7,047 bases of DNA from Lentisphaera sp. GTDB taxonomy: Bacteria > Verrucomicrobiota > Lentisphaeria > Victivallales > GWF2-50-93. Within the stretch, counting starts at the first letter, position 1; every line of letters starts with the position of its first letter. Both the position numbers and the translations under genes were made by a program. Shown one piece after another: positions 1 through 6,536 of the stretch. Below the pieces are notes generated by a model that ran no database searches, was not told the DNA's origin, and was given only the letters and a program-made list of their open reading frames with translations. The stretch covers positions 1 to 7,047 of the forward strand of contig DYMC01000031.1 of the NCBI GenBank assembly GCA_020721745.1. Reading direction: 5' to 3'.

Positions 1-208
1 TTATGACAAGTAGAATGAACTCAAAAGGTCAGGCCTCCAAATGGGGACGCGACCATAAAGTTCGCTGGTTGGGACCTCGCAGACCATCGCGGTTCGCGAC
101 GGCAGGCTACTCTTGGGCGTGTGGCAGGGGATATATTTATGCGAGTTCGACGGTCCGAGGACGAGGACGGTGGAAATCACATTTATTTGATTTTTGGCCC
201 AATCCGCT
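1..208. other. Upstream intergenic region, no gene recognised
   Basis: No convincing gene is seen on either strand. The only plus-strand frame of any length (3-212) starts 2 nt from the window edge, runs into the promoter of the operon, and has a low-complexity Arg/Gly/Ser-rich product with no recognisable domain. Short inverted repeats exist (for example TCGCG at 87-91 with CGCGA at 95-99) but are too small to interpret. No tRNA cloverleaf could be built around the GTTCG-like stretches at 92-96 and near 145. The region may hold upstream regulatory sites for the operon, but none can be named. Confidence 0.5.
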
Positions 209-236
209 TTGACTTGGAGAAAATGGACGTTATAAT
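209..236 (+). promoter_or_regulatory. Sigma-70-type promoter of the operon
   Basis: The -35 box is TTGACT (209-214, five of six consensus bases) and the -10 box is a perfect TATAAT (231-236), with a 16-nt spacer. Transcription should start near 242-244, inside a run of twelve A residues (237-248). That leaves a leader of only about 20 nt before the first gene, with its CGGAG ribosome site at 251-255. The position directly upstream of the first gene of a seven-gene same-strand block makes this the likely main promoter. This is a sequence match only. Confidence 0.8.
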
Positions 237-262
237 AAAAAAAAAAAATCCGGAGTCATGAC

Positions 263-3200
263 ATGACAATAAGAAAGCTGCTGTCCACTCTGTGTCTTCT
301 CTCGGTTCTATCCTCTCCATCCATGCTTTCAGCCGACAGCACCGATGTCTCCACGGCCGTCGCGCTGTCCAGGAAGCTGAATGATCTGAAGATGTTCGAC
401 TTCTCCTTGTATCTGCTCGATAAGACCATGAAGGACAATCCCGGCGAGGCGGACAAGGTGAAGATACAGATGGGGCTGACCTTCTTCGCCCAGAACAAGA
501 TGGACGAAGGGGAGAAACTGGTCAACTCCATTCCCTCTTCGAGCAAGTATTTCGTGGATTCGAGGCGCGTGATGGGGATCGAGGCCATCAAGAAGGGCAA
601 ATACGACATCGGCATTGCCGCACTGGAGGGTTATTTCAAGGTGAAGATCCCGGCCCCCCCGCAGGATGAAGACGGCAAGAACGACTTCCTCCAAGCCTGG
701 CAATACATAGTGGCGGCCTACCAGCAGAAAAGGGATATGAAGAATGTCGAGAAGGTTCTCAAATACAAGGATGCCCTCGAGCCGAAGGACCCCAAGGAGG
801 TCTCTCCGCTGGGGGACAGGGAGGGCAAGCTTCTGTCCATACAGCTCAAGCTTGATGTGGCCCAGGATCTCAAGGAGGAGGGCAAGCCCGGATGGCAGGC
901 GACCGCCAGCGAACAGCTGAAGCCTCTCGACGACCTCAAGTGGAACCTGGACTCGATATTCGCCATGGCCGAGGTCGAGCAGGCAAGGGCGTTCTACATT
1001 CTCGACAGATTCGACGACGCGCTCAAGAAGCTGCAGGACCCCAAGACGGTGCAGATATTGAACGGCTTCGACGATGCATTCAAGCATGAGAAAATGGCCT
1101 CCAGCGCCCCGTCTGTCTACGCGGCATTCGTGGAAGGGCTTGTCTACAGGGCGCAGGGAGACAAGGCCGCGGGAGACGGTGACAAGATAAAACTCTACGG
1201 CAATGCGCTGAGGAAGTTCTATTGGATAATCTCGAACCACACCGGCTTCCCTAAGCTCGAAAAGGTCATAGGCTGTTTTTCCGACGTGGACCAGAAGCTC
1301 AGAGCCCTTGGTAAGAACCCAAAATACCCCAAGGAGGTGATGGACAGGTTGAACAGCACCATCTCTTTCCGCAAGAAGGAGGCCGACAGGCTCTTCAGCG
1401 AGGGGAAGTTCACGCAGGCGATCCCGATCTATATCGAGGAGCTAAGGAGGTCGAAGAAGGGCGACTCCGGCGCCGACAATCTTGCAATGCTCTCCTACAG
1501 CTACATAAAGACGGAGAAGCCTCTGGAGGCCATGGCCGTCGCCTGGTATCTCGGAGAATACTTCCCGAAGTATTCGAAGACTTCCGGAGCGCTCCTGCAG
1601 GTCGGGGAGTATCTCTGGAGCAAGAAGGAGTTCGACGACGCGCTTGTGCTCTACAGGTATTATCTGAAAAGCTGTCCGACGGACCAATACGCAGGTGCGA
1701 TATCGGCCCGCGTGGCCAAGCTGTTCTACGACAAGGCCGCCGAGGCGGGCAAGGCGGCGAGGGCGCTTCCTCCCGGGCCGCAGAAGTCGGCCAAGAACGC
1801 GGAGGCTCGCCAGGCCTTTATAGACGCGGTACCATACTACCAGAACATCATAGACAACTTCCAGCACACTGACTACGGAAGGAGCGCATTCTATCTCCTT
1901 GGCCTTTGCCACTACAATTCAAGGGACTATCTGAAGGCCGCCGATGCATTCCTCAAGTTCTGCGACATGGAGTCGAAGATGCCCAAGGAGAAGATACAGC
2001 TAGGTGACATAGCCGACTCCAAGCTGAGGGCTGCGGAGTCATGCTTCCAGCACGCAGGGGTCAGCGACAAGGAGGCGAAGGCACTCAAGGAGAAGCTCAT
2101 GCTCATCGAGGCCGCCCATGTCCCGGTGGCTGATGTTGCGGCCCTGCCGCCGGCGGGGGAGCAGAAGGCGCCCGAGGCGCCGCAGCCCGAGGAGCAGCCC
2201 GAGGAGCCCAGGATGGCGGAGCTCGGCAAGAATTCGAAGGAGATGGCGCCGGACGAACTCAAGAAGAAGATCGGTGAGCTCGACGCGGAGGCCAGGAAAT
2301 ACTACACCGAGGCCATAAGGCATTGCGACGAGTTCGTCAAAATGACCGAGAAGGGCGGGATCCTCGCATCCGACACGTCGAAGAAAACCGTCGCTGCCAA
2401 GGAGAACGCCTCGTCGCTGGTGGGCTGGTCCTACGACGGCCTCAAGGACAAGGGGAAGGCCATAGCGGCGCTGAAGAAGTTTGCCGACAGTTATCCAGAC
2501 GGCAAGCAGACCCCGGCCGCCATGCAGAGACTGGGCATACTCTACGGGGAGATAGGCAAGTTCGACGACTCCTCCAAGGTGCTGGAGAAGCTCTCCAGCA
2601 AGTTCCCCGAGAGCAGGGAGGGCAAGCAGGCCATGCCCATGCTGGCGAAGAGCATGTATGAGATAGGCAACTATGCGAAAAGCATAGAAGTCTTCAAAAA
2701 AATGATAGACCAGAAGGCGGTAATATCAATATTCGACCTGAGATGGGCTCTCGACAATCTTTCCGACTGCAAGGGGACGCGCCCGAAGGAGGGCTCCGAA
2801 CTCGCTCTCGCCGCAGGCAGGATGCTCCTCGAAAAAATCGAAAAGCCCGTCATGGAGGATTGGCTAGGAAAGTCCCGGGCCGCCCAGATGGCGAACGACC
2901 CCAAGGCGCAGAAAGCCGTGATGACCGTTCTCAGGGAGAAGATCACATACGACTGCGCCGAAGCGGCGTTCTACGCGGAGAACCCCAAGGATGCCATCCA
3001 GTATCTCGATGCCCTCCTGAAGAACGACAACACACCCTACTACTATGACGCGAAGTTCCTGAGAGCCAAGGCCTACAGAACCATCAAGGATTATCCAAAG
3101 GCTCTCTCCGACTACGGCGACATAGGCCTGGCCGCGAATGTCGCGAAGGCCATGTCGGTCTACTACAGGGCCCAGTGCATGATAGCCGAGGTATTCATGG

Positions 3201-3463
3201 AGCAGAACGAGTTCAAGAAGGCGACAAGCTCGATAGACATGATGGCGGCCACCGACATAGACGCCTGGAGTCAGGACGAGAGGACGAAGGCTCTGCCCAT
3301 CGAGGAGAGGGCGGGGCAGATGGAATGGATGGAACACGCGATACGGCTGGCCGCCGAATGCTACTCCAAGCTGGGCGACAAGGAAGCGAAGGGCAAGATG
3401 GCGGAGAAGTACAAGAGATATTTTCCGAAAGGAAAATTCCTGTCCGAGATTGAAAAACTTTGA
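263..3463 (+). CDS. Large exported TPR-repeat protein (1066 aa)
   Basis: First gene of the operon. The start at 263 is supported by CGGAG (251-255) with a 7-nt spacer; an ATG at 258 reads ATG-ACA-TGA and ends at once. Residues 1-24 form a signal peptide: Arg4-Lys5, a hydrophobic Leu/Ser core, and a likely cut after Ala24 (MLSA/DS). The rest is almost wholly helical, with repeated TPR-like pairs. Clear ones are near 374-470 (ADRLFSEGKFTQAIPIYIEE and later FDDALVLYRYYLK), 526-566 (AFYLLGLCHYNSRDYLKAAD), 713-820 (three repeats, including YEIGNYAKSIEVFKKMI) and 900-997. A Pro/Glu/Ala-rich linker at about 619-653 divides it into two solenoids. TPRs are protein-binding scaffolds, so a periplasmic partner of the downstream ExbB/ExbD motor is the natural inference. 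No enzymatic motif was seen, and no named family can be given. It could instead work in outer-membrane assembly, as BamD-like and CpoB-like TPR proteins do. Confidence 0.9.
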   Translation: MTIRKLLSTLCLLSVLSSPSMLSADSTDVSTAVALSRKLNDLKMFDFSLYLLDKTMKDNPGEADKVKIQMGLTFFAQNKMDEGEKLVNSIPSSSKYFVDSRRVMGIEAIKKGKYDIGIAALEGYFKVKIPAPPQDEDGKNDFLQAWQYIVAAYQQKRDMKNVEKVLKYKDALEPKDPKEVSPLGDREGKLLSIQLKLDVAQDLKEEGKPGWQATASEQLKPLDDLKWNLDSIFAMAEVEQARAFYILDRFDDALKKLQDPKTVQILNGFDDAFKHEKMASSAPSVYAAFVEGLVYRAQGDKAAGDGDKIKLYGNALRKFYWIISNHTGFPKLEKVIGCFSDVDQKLRALGKNPKYPKEVMDRLNSTISFRKKEADRLFSEGKFTQAIPIYIEELRRSKKGDSGADNLAMLSYSYIKTEKPLEAMAVAWYLGEYFPKYSKTSGALLQVGEYLWSKKEFDDALVLYRYYLKSCPTDQYAGAISARVAKLFYDKAAEAGKAARALPPGPQKSAKNAEARQAFIDAVPYYQNIIDNFQHTDYGRSAFYLLGLCHYNSRDYLKAADAFLKFCDMESKMPKEKIQLGDIADSKLRAAESCFQHAGVSDKEAKALKEKLMLIEAAHVPVADVAALPPAGEQKAPEAPQPEEQPEEPRMAELGKNSKEMAPDELKKKIGELDAEARKYYTEAIRHCDEFVKMTEKGGILASDTSKKTVAAKENASSLVGWSYDGLKDKGKAIAALKKFADSYPDGKQTPAAMQRLGILYGEIGKFDDSSKVLEKLSSKFPESREGKQAMPMLAKSMYEIGNYAKSIEVFKKMIDQKAVISIFDLRWALDNLSDCKGTRPKEGSELALAAGRMLLEKIEKPVMEDWLGKSRAAQMANDPKAQKAVMTVLREKITYDCAEAAFYAENPKDAIQYLDALLKNDNTPYYYDAKFLRAKAYRTIKDYPKALSDYGDIGLAANVAKAMSVYYRAQCMIAEVFMEQNEFKKATSSIDMMAATDIDAWSQDERTKALPIEERAGQMEWMEHAIRLAAECYSKLGDKEAKGKMAEKYKRYFPKGKFLSEIEKL

Positions 3464-3480
3464 AAGTAATTTAAAATACC

Positions 3481-3486
3481 AAGGAG
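3481..3486 (+). promoter_or_regulatory. Ribosome binding site that fixes the start of the second gene
   Basis: AAGGAG lies 8 nt before the ATG at 3495. Three in-frame ATGs follow closely (3489, 3495, 3501); only 3495 has ideal spacing (2, 8 and 14 nt respectively). A farther in-frame ATG at 3450 overlaps the preceding gene and has no ribosome site. Confidence 0.75.
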
Positions 3487-3494
3487 ACATGAGG

Positions 3495-4292
3495 ATGAAG
3501 ATGAAACGATTTCTGGTGTCGGCTGCCGCTCTTGCCGCAATCTGCGGAGCCTATCTCGTTTCCGGGCAGGAGATAACAATACACAAAAAGGAGGGGGCCG
3601 CGGCGAAGGGGATCTTCGTCAAGGCCGATCCCAACGGCGACCTGTGGATAAAGGTCGGGCAGGTCCAGCAGAAGGTCAAGGCGGTGGACTATTCCTACGC
3701 CCGCCTCAAGGACAAGCCAAAGGACGTGGATGCCGCTGAAAAAGTGCTGGCCTCCAAGAACTTCGCGAAGGCTGCGGCGGACTTCGCGGCGCTATACGAG
3801 AAATACAGGTTCGTAGGATACGACGTGCTCTGCATATGGGGCGAGTCCAGCGCGTTGGCCGCGCAGGGCAAGAAGCCCGAGGCCATAGCCCGACTCAAGG
3901 CTCTCGACAAATACGAGCTGGTGGACGATGAGAAGGCGACCGAGTTCTTCGACTCCAGAAAGCTCCTCGCCAACCTATACATAGACGAATCCAAGTTCGA
4001 CGATGCCCTAGCCATACTTGGCGAACTGGGCCAGGCGAACGACGACGACATGGCGACTTTCGGATTCAATTCCAGGGGCAGCATACTGCTCAAGCAGGGA
4101 AAGAAGAAGGATGCCGTCCTGATGTTTCTCCGCACGGTTCTACTCTTCCCGGTGGAGAACAAGGAGAGGCCAAAGGCGCTCGTGCTGGTGGCCAACACCC
4201 TCAAGGAGATGCAGGACAACCGCGGTGGCATATTTGCCGAGATGCTCAAGAGCGAATATCCGGGAAATCCGCTCATCGCAGAATTGAAATGA
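3495..4292 (+). CDS. Exported TPR protein with N-terminal beta domain (265 aa)
   Basis: Starts 31 nt after the large TPR gene. The start is chosen from the AAGGAG at 3481-3486. Residues 1-24 form a signal peptide (Lys-Met-Lys-Arg, then an Ala/Leu-rich core) with a likely cut after Gly24 (LVSG/QE). Residues 26-68 look like a small beta-barrel or SH3-like module: an ITIHKKEG start, a GIFVKADPNGDLWIKV hairpin and an ending VDYSYARL. Residues 78-215 hold about four TPR-like helical pairs, for example around 84-103, 112-137, 153-178 and 189-215, with signature pieces such as FDDALAIL and KKKDAVLMFL. The protein should be periplasmic. Its position between the large TPR protein and ExbB suggests that it belongs to the same envelope complex. 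Small N-terminal beta modules of this kind followed by helical repeats are familiar from PVC-type secreted proteins, but I cannot name a family. Function is unknown. Confidence 0.88.
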   Translation: MKMKRFLVSAAALAAICGAYLVSGQEITIHKKEGAAAKGIFVKADPNGDLWIKVGQVQQKVKAVDYSYARLKDKPKDVDAAEKVLASKNFAKAAADFAALYEKYRFVGYDVLCIWGESSALAAQGKKPEAIARLKALDKYELVDDEKATEFFDSRKLLANLYIDESKFDDALAILGELGQANDDDMATFGFNSRGSILLKQGKKKDAVLMFLRTVLLFPVENKERPKALVLVANTLKEMQDNRGGIFAEMLKSEYPGNPLIAELK

Positions 4293-4293
4293 T

Positions 4294-4321
4294 TTGATTT
4301 TTCCGCTTGGAAGGCTAGGAT
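4294..4321 (+). promoter_or_regulatory. Possible weak internal promoter before ExbB
   Basis: TTGATT (4294-4299) and TAGGAT (4316-4321) are spaced by 16 nt, each matching four of six consensus bases. They lie in the 73-nt gap before the ExbB gene, a larger gap than most in the operon. It could allow the motor genes to be expressed separately from the TPR genes. Matches this weak are common by chance. Confidence 0.25.
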
Positions 4322-4351
4322 ATTTCAAACCCAATAGTATTAACAAAAGAA

Positions 4352-4357
4352 AGAGGA
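4352..4357 (+). promoter_or_regulatory. Ribosome binding site that fixes the ExbB start
   Basis: AGAGGA, within a purine-rich stretch, lies 8 nt before the ATG at 4366. The same frame is open back to an ATG at 4294, but that start has no ribosome site and would add 24 residues (basic and polar) ahead of a normal signal-like N-terminus. Confidence 0.65.
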
Positions 4358-4365
4358 AAGGAAAG

Positions 4366-5199
4366 ATGAAAAGAACCCCGAGGCAAATCTTGTCGCTCTG
4401 CGTGGTCGCGTTTTTCGGAATGGCCGTCTCCTTGGTCTTCGTCAATCAACTCGGTGCCCAGGCGCCGGCCGCGCCAGCAGCAGCCCCGGCAGCCCCGGAG
4501 CCGGAAGCCGCCCCGGCCGAGGGAGAGGCTGCGCCGAAGGCCCAAGGGACATCTTTTCTGGATGTGGTCATGGGAGGCAATGCGGTGGACAAGACCGTGT
4601 GGTTCCTGCTTTTCGCCACTTCGGCCGCCACAGTGGCCCTCATCATAGACGGCGCGTTGACCATCAAGATGGACAAGATCATGCCGCAGCACCTTGTCGT
4701 ATCCGTTAGAGAAGCCCTGAACAATGGAGACCTCGGAGCCGCTCTCGACGCATGCAACGCCTCGCCAGGGCCATTCTCCAACATCCTTTCGGCAGGATTC
4801 AACAACGTCTCCGAGGGGTTCGACGTGATCATGGACTCCGTCTCGTCGGCGGCGGACATGGAGAACGAAAAGCTAATGCAGAGGGTGAACTACCTCAACG
4901 TCTGCGGCGCCGTCGGCCCCATGCTCGGTCTTCTCGGAACAGTCACAGGGATGGTCAGCGCTTTCGCATCTCTTGCAACCGCGTCCGGCGCGGCGAAGCA
5001 GACCCAGCTCGCCATCTCCATCTCGACAGCTCTCTACACCACGGTCGTTGGGCTTCTGATCTCCCTGCCCGCGATTCTCGCGTTTACCTTCATCAAGAAC
5101 AACGCGGCAAGAATCATCCTCTCGATGGAAGGCATGACCTACGACCTCATCAAGGTCCTCAGGAACGCCGAAGTCGTGGAAGACGAACAGCAGCAGTAA
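4366..5199 (+). CDS. exbB: MotA/TolQ/ExbB-family proton channel subunit (277 aa)
   Basis: Inner-membrane channel subunit that, with ExbD, turns the proton gradient into movement of envelope partners. Residues 1-27 are a signal-peptide-like helix (Lys/Arg start, hydrophobic 8-26). An Ala/Pro/Glu-rich linker, about 34-60, follows and should be periplasmic. The conserved core then begins: a membrane helix at about 76-97, a cytoplasmic part at about 98-182, and two membrane helices at about 183-203 and 219-243. Family hallmarks are GPMLGLLGTVTGMVSAF (184-200) and ALYTTVVGLLISLPA (222-236). Thr192 and Thr226 match the two conserved pore threonines of TolQ/ExbB. The position of the pore Glu of E. 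coli ExbB (Glu176, in the IAEAL motif) appears to be Thr221 here. At 277 residues it is somewhat longer than E. coli ExbB (244), because of the N-terminal extension. Its ExbD partners follow directly. It could equally be labelled TolQ; no Tol or TonB genes are present to decide. Confidence 0.93.
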   Translation: MKRTPRQILSLCVVAFFGMAVSLVFVNQLGAQAPAAPAAAPAAPEPEAAPAEGEAAPKAQGTSFLDVVMGGNAVDKTVWFLLFATSAATVALIIDGALTIKMDKIMPQHLVVSVREALNNGDLGAALDACNASPGPFSNILSAGFNNVSEGFDVIMDSVSSAADMENEKLMQRVNYLNVCGAVGPMLGLLGTVTGMVSAFASLATASGAAKQTQLAISISTALYTTVVGLLISLPAILAFTFIKNNAARIILSMEGMTYDLIKVLRNAEVVEDEQQQ

Positions 5200-5232
5200 G
5201 CTCCATAAAACCCTAGAAGGGAGTTTACACAG

Positions 5233-5652
5233 ATGGCAAGAAAGAGAAGAAAGAACGAATACGGCGAGGCGGCGATGCCAATATCGGCGATGATCGATAT
5301 CACCTTCCTCCTCATCATCTTCTTCGTGGTGACTGCGGCCATGGACAAGGAAATCGAGGACGAGGCCATCCTCCTCAGCAAGGCTCCGCATGGGAAGCCA
5401 GTCGTCAAAAAAGACCCGAGGAGCGTGGTCGTGAACGTCAGGAAGGACGGCTCGGTGAACATCAACGCGGTAGAAAAGTCCATGGGAGAAATAACGACCA
5501 CTCTCACCGTAGCCGCAAGCAAATGGGGCAACGACATGCCTATTGTGATAAGAGGTGACAAGGATGTCCAGCACTACCACATAAGAAAGGTGATGGATGC
5601 GATAACCAAGACCGGGCTCTACAGGGTTCGTTTTGATGCGCTAATAGAATAG
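5233..5652 (+). CDS. exbD: ExbD/TolR-family protein 1 (139 aa)
   Basis: Stator partner of ExbB. Layout is typical: a basic cytoplasmic N-terminus (MARKRRKNEY), the motif PISAMIDITFLLIIFFVV with a single membrane helix at about 17-36, then a periplasmic domain. Asp22 is the proton-carrying aspartate equivalent to Asp25 of E. coli ExbD. The periplasmic part ends with the usual beta-alpha-beta unit, IVIRGDKDVQHYHIRKVMDA (104-123) and then a final strand. Length is almost the same as E. coli ExbD (141). An AAGGGAG ribosome site (5217-5223) stands 9 nt before the start; the gap from ExbB is 33 nt. It has no cysteine, unlike the other two ExbD proteins here, and is clearly the most diverged of the three. 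It is the likely primary partner of ExbB, since it sits next to it, though this is inference. Confidence 0.93.
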   Translation: MARKRRKNEYGEAAMPISAMIDITFLLIIFFVVTAAMDKEIEDEAILLSKAPHGKPVVKKDPRSVVVNVRKDGSVNINAVEKSMGEITTTLTVAASKWGNDMPIVIRGDKDVQHYHIRKVMDAITKTGLYRVRFDALIE

Positions 5653-5664
5653 GGGGCTGAGACA

Positions 5665-6138
5665 ATGGCAAGGAAGAAGAGAAGAACTTTCAACGTGAAG
5701 GAAGGGGAAATGCCCCTCTCCGCCATGATAGATGTTGTGTTCCAGCTTCTGATCTATTTCGTCGTGACACAGAAGCCGATAATCGAGAACACGCTGCTGT
5801 CCGTGGATCTGCCAGCGCCGGGTGGCAAGCCCAAGGACAAGCCAGTTCAACTCTTCACAATAGACGTCCACAAGATAATGCCTGATCCGAAGGAGGATCT
5901 CAACGTCTACTATGTAAACCAGCAGAAGTGGAACTTCGACGATCTCAGGGCCCAGCTCATAAAGACTGGCGAGCTGGATCCAAAACAGACGATAATCGTG
6001 AACTGCGGCCCGAACGCGAGGCACCAGAAGCTCGTCCAGCTTCTCGATGCATGCTCACAGGCAAACCTCACCTCCATCAACGTGGTCAACGATCTCACCA
6101 TAGAGTTCGCTCCGGCACCAGGCACCAGATCCAAATAA
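5665..6138 (+). CDS. exbD: ExbD/TolR-family protein 2 (157 aa)
   Basis: Second ExbD, starting 12 nt after the first; its AGGGGG ribosome site (5651-5656) overlaps the preceding stop codon, so coupled translation is likely. The N-terminus is basic (MARKKRRTFN). PLSAMIDVVFQLLIYFVV at 17-34 is the membrane helix, and Asp23 is the conserved proton-carrying residue. A Pro/Gly/Lys-rich hinge (about 50-60) leads to the periplasmic domain, which ends in a beta-alpha-beta unit (about 109-141) followed by a 16-residue tail. Cys114 and Cys130 lie in this unit and are both kept in ExbD 3. It is most like ExbD 3: 26 of 34 residues identical across the membrane helix and following strand (17-50 here), and 24 of 40 across 101-140. 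It may form a mixed ExbD dimer with one of its neighbours. The specific partner is unknown. Confidence 0.93.
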   Translation: MARKKRRTFNVKEGEMPLSAMIDVVFQLLIYFVVTQKPIIENTLLSVDLPAPGGKPKDKPVQLFTIDVHKIMPDPKEDLNVYYVNQQKWNFDDLRAQLIKTGELDPKQTIIVNCGPNARHQKLVQLLDACSQANLTSINVVNDLTIEFAPAPGTRSK

Positions 6139-6146
6139 AAAACATA

Positions 6147-6153
6147 AAGGAAG
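6147..6153 (+). promoter_or_regulatory. Ribosome binding site that fixes the RAM-protein start
   Basis: AAGGAAG type site ending 5 nt before the ATG at 6159 (about 7-9 nt from its GGA core). The same frame is open upstream through the end of the ExbD 2 gene, but the residues there are an out-of-frame reading of ExbD 2 and have no homology to the RAM fold. Confidence 0.6.
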
Positions 6154-6158
6154 ATGCA

Positions 6159-6437
6159 ATGGTCACAGCCATAGTCCTCATCAACGTGGAACGTCCAAAG
6201 CTCAAGGAAGTGGTCAGGGAGATTCTCGCGATAGACGGAGTCTCGGAACTGCACACAGTCGCCGGTGAATACGACCTCGCCGCAATAGTCCGGGTGAAGG
6301 ACAACAACCACCTCTCCGAAATCGTCGTCAACAAAATGCCACACAACATACCGGGAATAGTCCATACGAAAACCCTTGTCGCCCTGCAGTCGCAGGCGAA
6401 GATAGACATCGAGGCCGCCTTCGGACTCAAAGGCTGA
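6159..6437 (+). CDS. Stand-alone Lrp/AsnC ligand-binding (RAM) domain protein (92 aa)
   Basis: The product consists only of the alpha/beta sandwich domain that Lrp/AsnC regulators use to bind amino acids and to assemble (RAM, AsnC_trans_reg). The expected order is visible: strand 2-10 (VTAIVLINV), helix 13-24, strand 29-35, the hallmark turn AGEYDL at 35-40, strand 38-46, helix 50-60, NIPGIVHTKTLVAL (63-76) with the last strand, and a short C-terminal helix. There is no helix-turn-helix region, so it should not bind DNA itself. There is no signal peptide, so it is cytosolic. Members of this stand-alone group form dimers or larger rings and are thought to sense small ligands, or to pair with full-length Lrp proteins. 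It lies 20 nt after ExbD 2 and 99 nt before ExbD 3, so it is probably co-transcribed with the motor. Its ligand and target are not evident. Confidence 0.88.
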   Translation: MVTAIVLINVERPKLKEVVREILAIDGVSELHTVAGEYDLAAIVRVKDNNHLSEIVVNKMPHNIPGIVHTKTLVALQSQAKIDIEAAFGLKG

Positions 6438-6450
6438 CGCTGTTGATTTT

Positions 6451-6467
6451 CGCGGATAGAATCCGTG
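6451..6467 (+). other. Intercistronic hairpin between the RAM gene and ExbD 3
   Basis: CGCGGAT (6451-6457) pairs with ATCCGTG (6461-6467) as a 7-bp stem with one G-T pair and a 3-nt AGA loop. It starts 13 nt after the RAM-protein stop. No T run follows, so it is not a classical terminator. A TTGATT (6443-6448) with TGGAAT (6466-6471) 17 nt downstream could also be a weak promoter overlapping it. Either could set the level of ExbD 3 relative to the rest; neither is secure. Confidence 0.35.
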
Positions 6468-6512
6468 GAATATATGGGGACGATCCAGAATCGGCTCCGA
6501 AAAAAAACAGCA

Positions 6513-6531
6513 CCCCTATCGGGGGAGGAGG
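6513..6531 (+). promoter_or_regulatory. Strong ribosome site of ExbD 3, next to a small GC hairpin
   Basis: GGGAGGAGG (6523-6531) lies 5 nt before the ATG at 6537 and decides this start over a GTG at 6465 and an ATG at 6474 in the same frame. CCCC at 6513-6516 can pair with GGGG at 6521-6524 around a TATC loop, which would hide the first bases of the ribosome site. The pairing is only 4 bp, so its effect on translation is a guess. Confidence 0.5.
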
Positions 6532-6536
6532 CAGCC

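Noticed and set aside
87..99. Small inverted repeat TCGCG/CGCGA as a possible operator
   Set aside because: Only 5 bp on each side, more than 100 nt upstream of the promoter, and expected by chance in GC-rich sequence.
3..212. A plus-strand open frame of 69 codons upstream of the promoter
   Set aside because: No ribosome site can be seen, the composition is Arg/Gly/Ser-rich without any domain, and its end overlaps the -35 box of the operon promoter.
329..1240. A long minus-strand open frame (303 codons) opposite the large TPR gene
   Set aside because: It mirrors the codon pattern of the real gene, as expected opposite GC-rich coding sequence. The plus-strand gene has a promoter, a ribosome site, a signal peptide and TPR repeats; the antisense product has none of these.
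4294..4365. N-terminal extension of ExbB from the ATG at 4294
   Set aside because: No ribosome site precedes 4294, the extension is basic and polar ahead of a normal signal-like helix, and a good site stands before 4366.
4873..5580. A minus-strand open frame of 235 codons across the ExbB and ExbD 1 genes
   Set aside because: Both genes on the plus strand are recognised by strong family motifs; the antisense reading crosses their boundary and is His/Asp/Val-rich without a recognisable fold.
5928..6158. N-terminal extension of the RAM protein through the end of ExbD 2
   Set aside because: The extra 77 residues are an out-of-frame reading of ExbD 2 with no relation to the RAM fold or to a helix-turn-helix domain, so they do not make this a full-length Lrp.
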